Shown one piece after another: positions 20,296 through 26,959 of a stretch of 26,959 bases of DNA. The position numbers and the translations under genes were made by a program. The stretch covers positions 1 to 26,959 of the forward strand of contig RCAB01000679.1 of assembly GCA_003640385.1 (NCBI GenBank). The letters are read 5' to 3'. Origin of the DNA: Setaria digitata. Lineage: Eukaryota; Nematoda; Chromadorea; Rhabditida; Setariidae. Below the pieces are notes generated by a model that did no database searches, was not told the DNA's origin, and saw only the letters and a program-made list of their open reading frames with translations. Position 1 is the first letter of the stretch. The number at the start of each line of letters is the position of its first letter.

Positions 20296-23200
20296 CTGCA
20301 AACTGAGCATTTAATTCTTGGAGAAACGACGCATTAAGCTGTTCGGATCGTCATAGCTAAAATCTATTAATATAAAAATAAGTTTGTTAAAATACCAACC
20401 TATAAGTGATGTTGTCAATTTGCTCTTCAATTTCGGCCATTTTAGCTTCATTGTTGGCAATTGTTTCTTCATCTTTTTCGATCTCAAGCATTCACTTATT
20501 AACGGTTAAAAGAAAACTATTCATTAACCAATTCAGTGTAGTACGACAACCGAATGAATTTAGTTAACAGTTTCCGAAAGTGATGTTTTCCAAAAGCAGC
20601 TGCACTACACGCTAAATAAATGGGAGGTCTAACCATTCACCAAAGATAGCATGTCGAAAGAACTGATAAAATCGAAATTATTATGGAACCATGAAATAAT
20701 TAATAATTAAAGACTAATATGCCACTAGGCAATATAAAAGTTCAAATAGAAGACAAAATCACTGGACAACTTGATATACGAAAAATTGTGATAAATACCT
20801 GAGCACTTTGTCGCTCCATCCAATTGATAATATAATCTTTCACATGACCAATACAAATTTTGTCACTTTTAGAAAGAATTTCGAGAACAACAAGCGGATG
20901 AATGCTATTCGTTGCCTCAATCCTGCAAATAAATCAATGTCTGACGAGAAAAAAAAAATGCACTTTATTCAAAAAATTGGCGCCGATGGGTCTAACCGCT
21001 CCAGTAAAAATTTTATTGCATCGGAATCTATATCCTTTCCACGCGAAGCAAATACCACTGCGTTAATCCACAAATCACGACTACTGAAAGCAAGAAAATT
21101 TTTGCCATTAAGTGAACATAAATCTCCTTTGAATGGATGGAAATATACACAGTTTTTACTTTATTTATTCAGCCTATTCAGCCACCTTTTAAATAAGGAA
21201 TAAAGTTAAAACAAACTTCTCTTTCTCACAGAGTTCAACGATTTCTTTGAGCTTGTTTTGTCGCATGTAATACTCGATAAGCTTATCGAATCTCAAAAAA
21301 CTGCTTCAGTTAAATGAATTAAAACTTGGATATTACCGTGTTGTTGACCTTAAAATCTTATTTCACCATTTCTAAAAATCTCCAAAAACTTGCCTCTTCA
21401 GCTTCTTATATATATCCGTGATTCCCGGGATGTAATTGAACAACTGGCATAGTCTTAAGGATTCTTCCAAATTCTCGTCCCCAATTAATTCCATAATGTT
21501 CTCATCATAATCAGGTGAATCATGAAAGATAAGGGTAATATTTATCGTATGGCGAACATGATTTGCTTAAAGAAACGATAAAACGACGGCACCATATAAA
21601 AATATAAGAAATTAACTCAAGTAGAAAAAAAAAAAAAAAAAAAAAAAAACCTCAGTACGTAGTGCCCATTGACGAAGACGAAGTTCCAATAGTAAATCAC
21701 GCAACTTCCCGTTATCTTGCTCGTCCTGCAATCAGCACTGAACTGAATAAACAAAAAGAGTAATTCATGGATAATAGAAAAAACGACTACTTAATCATCA
21801 ATACCAAGCTTCACTTATTCCTAGTATGAAAAACAGTACTTCAATACATATCTATATCTATTCAATGCGTGAGTTACTTTACGATGAAAAAATAAAAATT
21901 CAAAAAGATTAATTTACAGCATGGACATCACCTGTAATGCAGTTTCTATAAATTTTGTACATTGTGAAGGCAATCCAACGAATACTTTCATCAACGCGAG
22001 AGCATTTATTTGACCTGAAACTACTTCAATTTTAATGCCCACTATGTTTGTCAAATATTTTCCCATATATCCTAATTAACAAAATCAAATCACAAACCTT
22101 ATATTTCAACTTACAAGTAATTTAACTACTAACCGAAACAGGCTCTATCTGCTAACAGCTTCATCGTTCCTTCAGGGCTATTTACCAATAAGTACTTCCC
22201 GAATTTTTCCAGGCATTCTTCAACCTGAGTAAGAAAAATAAAGTTTTTTCAGCAAAATTCATGTCCTTCAGAACAATTATTGAACACTCTGGCACAGAAA
22301 AATTTCTAGTTTGGTGGGAAAAAAAAACCTGAGAAATCTCCAGTTTGGCGATATATTTAAGAGCAGACTCATAATCACCTCGATCTTCGATTAAAATGCT
22401 TAACAGTGCATCATGCTGTTTATGCTTCGCACACAGACGACACGCTTCCGTAGTGAAGTTTGCTGCACGAAGTACCTACGTCTCAAGTTTTAAAAAATTG
22501 ATTTTTTGGTTAATCTTGAACTTATTAATTATCAAAGATGGCAAAATTACTGCACCTTGTTAAGACTAAATTTGTAGAAGTTTTATTTCAAAGATTTTTT
22601 TGTCAAAAAGCACGGCACTGCCGTTTCTGCAGGACAATTTCCGTTCAATTGTCCATGTAAACGATGTAAAGTGCTTTTTAAAATTATTTTCTCAAAATTT
22701 CAAATGGTACCTGTACAGCTGTTTCAATGCAGCATTCAAAATTACGGTCGATGAAATCACGGATTTTGTCACGAGCTGCCAAGCGAGTGTAGCAGTTTAA
22801 CAATATAGTCGTATGATGGCTATTTGCCTTATTTTTTGCGTGGAGTGCTTCCAAATAAATGCACAATTCTTTTATATGAGAACCATCTAGAAACTGAAAA
22901 TTATGCAGGATGAAAAGGGTGTATTTGCTTTATCAAAACAAACAAGTGATGCAGGTAAAAAATTACAAACTCTACAACAAATTGTGAAACTAAGAAATTT
23001 TTGGAAACAGAACCTTTTTGATAACGTATGATGGCTCCAAATATCCAACAGTTTCCGTGTATTGTTGTACTGCATTTTCGAAATCTCCACTTCTACAATA
23101 AATGAGAAATAACAACACTTACTTATAATTAAGTGACGCAGTATATGAATGACAACGGGTAGCATACCTGTACAAATAATCACCATACTTTTTGTAAATT

Positions 23201-25662
23201 TCAGGGAGATGTTCCAAAGCAACTGGACTTCTCTTGGCAACTCTGTAATTTGTAAAATAAGAAGTCTTAGGATGAGAACTAGGAAAAAGGAACGAAAACC
23301 AAAGAAATAACTCACAATATCCAATAATAAAAAGAACTTACCCAACAGCGAGATCATACAAATTTTTCTTGAACAAGATATCCAATTTCGAGCTAATGTT
23401 TTTCTCTGTAACAGCAGAAAGTATTCCGTCTTGACTAAGAATCATTAATATATTATCCAATAAAAACATCCGCGAAACAGCTGGAAGGGCACACGAAAAT
23501 GCAACACATTGTCCTTCAATATCATATATCGAGACAACGTATGTCCACATCTCATTTGACGAACTGAAATAAATTTTACACTTCCTATGAACTATTTATT
23601 AAGCTGTAAAAAAACATTACAGGTATATGGGAAAATTTCATTACCAGTGCCCTAAAAAGCCAAAAATTCGGGACCAATTTAAACTCACGCTTTGTTCTCT
23701 TTAACTGAAAAAGCAGTTCCGAAAACTAACGGCACAGCGGTTGGTTGTCGTGTAAGTAATGCAACATGATAATCAAATGCAATTAACTGGATCTTTTCAT
23801 TGCTTCGGCCAAGAGCATGACAACGACCTCTACCGCTATCAGGATCAGCAGCTAAACTTCGTTCTGCTTCATAAAAGTGAACCATCTGTAAGATGTGTTT
23901 TATCAAGTCATCATTTTCATAACATGTACTCAAAATCAGCAGAACAAAAATTCCTTATTTAAGCATTTACAATACAATTTAAAGTGAGAAGAGTGGTAAA
24001 GTATGCACTAAAACCAACCTCAGTACTGCCTACAATAAGTTGATTGCGTGTTTCATTAAAACTCCAACAGTCACGAAGGCAACCCTTCGAGTCGTGTACA
24101 ACCTTCAAAAGATCCACACCTTAATTAATAGCCCAGAAATGAAGATGCTAAGTGCACTCAAGTCTTTTTGTGAAGAAAAAGGTTGCATATTTAAATACAA
24201 GCAAGAAATAAATACATTATTATACCTTATTTATAACGGTTTTATTGATAATTGAAAAAGATAATACAGATGTCGGCGTCAAACAGTATAAGATACAGAG
24301 ATCTTGACCAGCAATCCATGTGAGGGAAAGGCCTGTTATTTCGTCTCCTGGTCCCGAATTTGAGCCATTTACTACAGTAAGCCATTTACCAGACCTAAAA
24401 ATCTACACCTAATAACATGCTCTAAAAAGTTAATTCCCAAACTTATGCAAAAATATATTTTCCTACACTTGCATGAACCCCCTTCACAACTAATTATGCA
24501 CTAATTATCTTATTCCACAGCATGAGAGTAGAGACAATTTTCAGTTGATAAATAAAGCTGCTTTATACTTATTCTTATATAAAAAGTGAAATTTTACTCA
24601 GGACTTCTGTTAAATATCGAAAAAAAAAAAGTATGTTAATCCGTTAACTCTTGCAATGAATTTTAATAATTTTTATAAAAATAATAAGCTGCTTAGAAAG
24701 CAAGCAAAACTCACTTTTCTTTAATATTACCCATGGAATAAATAACGGAGGAATCAACAAAACCAACAGCGATATGCTGCAAAGATGAATGCAGAGCAAC
24801 GGCACAAGCTCGTGTACCACGACCAACACCTAAGAGAGGACATACACGTATCACGCGAATGCAAAACGGTGCATCTTTCTCAATTCGATCTAACTGCCAT
24901 AATTTAACTAATGAGTTAATTCCTTCTTCATCTTCCTGCAAAATTAGTCTTTTGTCATTCTATTTTACTTCACCATTTTCTAATTTTCATATTTCGAAAT
25001 GTTTCGATAAAATCTCATTTCTGTCTTCTGTTCAATTCTGCTCTAATCACTCATTTTCTTCATTTTTTTTACCATCTCTACACTGTTTTTGTGCAGCCTG
25101 CAAATTTGCTGTCATTAATTTCTTTTAATTCTTCCGTTCTTCCAATTAAAACAGTTGTGCACCTCTTTAAGGACCTCAGCATTGATAACGAGTTGATACG
25201 ATGAGCAGGAATTTGATTTTACTTCATTTCAAATTTGAATGGCAAATAGCGAATTTAAAAAGCCTACCCCAATTGTTGCAAGATTAAGGCCAGCAAGAGC
25301 TATATCAGCCAGTAAACGTTTATGTGCTATCCAGCAGTATTCTTCCAAATTACGTGATAGTTTGAATATTGCTCCACAGGGTTCTCCGAACACCGTGAAT
25401 CCATCGCCGGATACAGAACAACATGCTTTGAGATTCTGCAAATATCATCAAGATTCCTTTGATGAAGTGCAACAAGAATCTATACTTTTGTAGCAGATTA
25501 TACATAGTCTTATCTTAAGTCGACCACATAAGTTAGAAAAAGAACAGCTGAAGAAAAGAAAACCTTTAATCCATTAAATTTGCATTCAGGATTGTTTGGA
25601 TCATAGACATTGTGCTTCTCAAAAAAGGTAAATTGTCGCCAGCCAGTTTCCACTAATGACAT
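19512..25662 (-). CDS. vps-11: VPS11, core subunit of HOPS/CORVET vesicle-tethering complexes, 22 exons
   Basis: VPS11 is a scaffold of the class C core shared by the HOPS and CORVET complexes, which tether endosomes and lysosomes (and autophagosomes) before fusion. The joined product has 971 residues (human about 941). It starts MSLVETGWRQFTFFEKHNVY, like human WRRFVFFDKE. It continues as an N-terminal beta-propeller (roughly 1-370, with GEDEEGINSLVKLWQL), an alpha-solenoid (LFKKNLYDLA, LEPSYVIKKFLD, HHTTILLNCYTRL) and a short coiled coil (EKDEETIANNEAKMAEIEEQ). A RING-H2 follows with ligands C799, C802, C815, H817, H820, C823, C834 and C837, then a 106-residue last exon. Residues match human VPS11 in every exon except the end of the tail. 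The start is the first ATG after a likely trans-splice acceptor. The tail holds three NPF motifs. Convergent with the PMCA gene. Confidence 0.97.
21292..21393 (-). other. vps-11: GC-AG intron in vps-11
   Basis: The exon before it ends CTGAAGAG and the intron opens GCAAGT, the usual sequence for the rare GC donor class, and closes TTTTTTGAG. Joining AG to A gives Arg and the continuous KKLKRFDKLIEYY, with phase 2 matching on both sides. No GT donor nearby gives a consistent frame. Confidence 0.85.
21625..21649 (-). repeat. 25-base T-run immediately after a vps-11 donor
   Basis: On the minus strand the intron after exon 14 begins GTTTTTTT with about 25 T (A on the plus strand). The donor itself is part of the homopolymer. 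Length accuracy is doubtful for such runs. Confidence 0.9.
22711..25662 (-). other. vps-11: vps-11 exons 1-10: beta-propeller and start of solenoid
   Basis: Exons in transcription order: 25564-25662, 25268-25435, 24715-24935, 24226-24394, 24019-24102, 23689-23885, 23342-23563, 23168-23242, 23014-23092, 22711-22893. Exon 2 ends NLATIG and exon 3 starts EDEEGINSLVKLWQL, reproducing the family's SVGEDEEGINPLVK block. Exons 4-7 complete the propeller (GDEITGLSLTWIAGQ; CLRDCWSF; MVHFYEAE; EMWTYVVSIYDIEGQ). Exons 7-10 give LDILFKKNLYDLAVG, YKKYGDYLYRSGDFENAVQQ, YLEPSYVIKKFLDG and TTILLNCYTRL. Phases agree at every junction. Confidence 0.92.
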
Positions 25663-25676
25663 TACACTAAATTAAA
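25663..25676 (-). promoter_or_regulatory. vps-11: Likely spliced-leader acceptor of vps-11
   Basis: On the minus strand, TTTAATTTAG ends at 25667, four bases (TGTA) before the ATG. A near-zero 5' untranslated region after a T-rich AG is typical of nematode trans-splicing. It could instead be an ordinary acceptor for an upstream exon (see 25715-25802). Confidence 0.5.
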
Positions 25677-25714
25677 CTAGATACTCCTGCTAATCAAGAT
25701 TAGAGGAATACCAC

Positions 25715-25802
25715 CTGTCAATGAGTACCAGTAATCTCGCACGAATCCATGTACCATACACGACGTATTCTGCGTCTGTTCGGAAGCACAGCGATTCACA
25801 CC
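25715..25802 (-). other. Unidentified exon-like segment upstream of vps-11
   Basis: On the minus strand, AATATTTACAG precedes 88 bases ending GACAG before GTGGTA. The segment is clearly more GC-rich than nearby introns. Two frames are open. One reads GVNRCASEQTQNTS then CMVHGFVRDYWYSLTG, and without splicing runs to TAG at 25677-25679, 14 bases before the vps-11 ATG. The other reads CESLCFRTDAEYVVYGTW then IRARLLVLID; spliced over 48 bases it would run in frame into the vps-11 first exon. It could be the 3' end of an upstream operon gene, a 5' exon of vps-11, or non-coding. I recognise neither translation. Confidence 0.4.
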
Positions 25803-26039
25803 CTGTAAATATTCTCATAAAATGTCACTTTTAAGGACTGAACGCCTAAATGAACGGATGGACAATTCGACATAACAATAAATATCCAAACTTAGCCAAA
25901 ACGAACATAACTAACTGTCTAGGTCAAAGTTCAGATATATTCGTCGACAATTCCTCAACCAGTGCACAGTGTGTCAGGAACATAAAGAGCCTGCTAGACA
26001 ACGAGAGAATTATGAAATATTACATTCAGACGACGCTGC

Positions 26040-26160
26040 TTGTTGCGTTTTTACGAGTTGTTGATGAGTCAGGAGGGGTGGGATGATGTTGCGTGCAGGT
26101 TTTTACGTGTGACGTGGGGATACTTTTGAGTCGTCTGAGGTTGGAACGTGAGTCAAGTAT
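26040..26160. promoter_or_regulatory. GC-richer block with two TGAGTCA sites upstream of vps-11
   Basis: This stretch is G-rich on the plus strand (AGGAGGGGTGGGATGATG; GTGACGTGGGGATAC) and stands out from the AT-rich flanks. It contains the bZIP/AP-1 consensus TGAGTCA at 26065-26071 and 26149-26155, and a TGACGTGG (CRE-like) near 26110. It lies 0.4-0.5 kb upstream of the vps-11 start. A promoter role is inference. Confidence 0.3.
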
Positions 26161-26506
26161 ATTTGTTAAGCATTCCAGTCGAAACCTAAATTAATTGATT
26201 AGTTCCATTTGTTACATCCGAAAATTGTGCCTCCTTCATATTCGTATAATTGCATTTTCTCTTTACACACGCTTTAGTTACGTCAAGAAGTAAGTAATAT
26301 ACTGTACGTGTTATCGAGGATAAGTAATACAAATGCTTCTAATGAAGTAAAATTATGAGAATTATAGAGCTGTAGAGGGAATTGAACAATAAAGAAATTT
26401 TAGTCTGAAATTTCAGCACGAGATTCTGTATAGTCTGGAAAAAGAAATACAGGAATGAAATTTAATTTACAAATATGTGTGATAAGAACTGATCACTCCT
26501 ACTCAC

Positions 26507-26618
26507 TTTTGTAGATTTGTTGCAGAGAATTTGTAAAGGAGGTCCATTAATAGCACATTTTGATGAGCTGTCTTCCAGTTCTATTTGTACATAAGGCATG
26601 TGGTTGTAAGATTTATTG
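26507..26618 (-). other. Second unidentified exon-like segment
   Basis: On the minus strand a pyrimidine tract (TTTTTTTTTCTTTTGG) and GATCTGCAG precede a 37-codon open stretch, NKSYNHMPYVQIELEDSS then SKCAINGPPLQILCNKSTK, followed by the consensus donor GTGAGT. It ends in phase 0, which fits the GVNRCASE frame of the segment at 25715-25802. Together they could be the last exons of a gene that starts beyond the right edge. No family was recognised. Confidence 0.4.
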
Positions 26619-26959
26619 CTGCAGATCGATTCCAAAAGAAAAAAAAAGGAAAAATTAATTGTGTCTCTACTGAAAGAAACAGCTGTTTGAAGAAAAAAAT
26701 GATTTAACTAAATTCGTACAATTGAAAGTTTAAACCAAAAATAATAAATGAAAGTCTATAAAATTAAGCAAATTCAATGAACTCAGTGGAAACAATAGTT
26801 TCCAAAAGTTTGATATAAAGTGGAACAAAAGAAATTATTACATTTTAGATTAATTGTTCTCCTAAGATTAATAAATAATTGTTCCGTGCTTATGCATCTG
26901 TCATAGCAGGTAATTAAATAATTAGCACGTTGAGTTATTTTGTAGTTTTTTTTTTTTTT
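26619..26959. other. AT-rich sequence at the right edge
   Basis: I see no exon or other feature here. If the exon-like segment at 26507-26618 belongs to a gene on the minus strand, this would be an intron, with the rest of the gene outside the window. Confidence 0.4.

Larger units (their letters stand above)
20400..22475 (-). other. vps-11: vps-11 exons 11-19: alpha-solenoid and coiled coil
   Basis: Exons in order: 22329-22475, 22134-22224, 21932-22014, 21651-21725, 21394-21500, 21217-21291, 20997-21083, 20799-20922, 20400-20482. Markers are VLRAANFTTEACRLC, DYESALKYIAKLEISQ, NGKLRDLLLELRLRQWAL, LCQLFNYIPGITDIYKKLKR, FDKLIEYYMRQNKLKEIV, SRDLWINAVVFASR, LLERIEATNSIHPLVVLEIL and the coiled coil IEKDEETIANNEAKMAEIEE. 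Exon 15 uses a GC donor (AAGAG/GCAAGT). Exon 17 must end at CG/GTTAGA, because reading on meets TGA. Exon 19 begins at GAG/ATCGAA, matching human QSQQIAQDE. Confidence 0.9.

Noticed and set aside
20296..20360. Extra vps-11 exon starting after ATTTTAG near 20357
   Set aside because: In the required phase it hits a stop (AAG AAT TAA) before the RING; the acceptor TTTGCAG at 20296-20298 gives an unbroken frame.
20808..21203. 131-residue plus-strand open frame
   Set aside because: Antisense shadow of vps-11 exons 17 and 18.
22887..23357. 156-residue minus-strand open frame
   Set aside because: Longest single frame here, but it is the wrong frame across vps-11 exons 8-9 and their introns; the correct frame gives the conserved VPS11 residues.
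25850..26086. 78-residue plus-strand open frame
   Set aside because: No recognisable domain and no splice signals or neighbours to support it; it overlaps the regulatory-like GC block.

Overview
The window looks like nuclear DNA of a nematode, most likely a clade III (filarial-type) worm; this is an inference. It is very AT-rich, full of poly-T/poly-A runs, and both recognisable genes are cut into many small exons by introns of mostly 70-640 bases with TTTCAG-like acceptors. Both proteins are clearly animal-type. No bacterial genes, transposons, tRNAs or rRNAs were recognised.

Layout. Bases 1-8083 hold no gene I can support: AT-rich sequence with two dinucleotide tracts (CA about 2.4 kb, TG about 4.0 kb), a strong hairpin near the left end and a pyrimidine-rich block about 0.8 kb before the first gene. 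Bases 8086-16476 (+) encode a complete plasma-membrane Ca2+-ATPase (PMCA) in 23 exons, 1130 residues, with every P-type ATPase motif in place. Bases 16477-19511 lie between two convergent genes and contain what may be alternative 3' exons of the PMCA. Bases 19512-25662 (-) encode a complete VPS11 in 22 exons, 971 residues, with a C-terminal RING-H2 and an unusual tail carrying three NPF motifs. Bases 25663-26959 are upstream of vps-11 and contain two exon-like segments on the minus strand that I could not identify, plus a GC-richer block with two TGAGTCA sites.

How the genes relate. They are arranged tail to tail and are functionally independent: the PMCA exports cytosolic Ca2+ at the plasma membrane, and VPS11 is a core subunit of the HOPS/CORVET tethering complexes in endosome-lysosome fusion. 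I joined the exons by hand. Reading-frame phase agrees at all 22 PMCA junctions and all 21 VPS11 junctions, which is the main support for the models. VPS11 was compared with the human protein from memory, not by alignment.

The most interesting signals are the cluster of frame-compatible alternative exons at the PMCA calmodulin-binding site (the place where vertebrate PMCAs are also alternatively spliced), the NPF-rich VPS11 tail, a GC-AG intron in vps-11, and the unassigned exons just upstream of vps-11.
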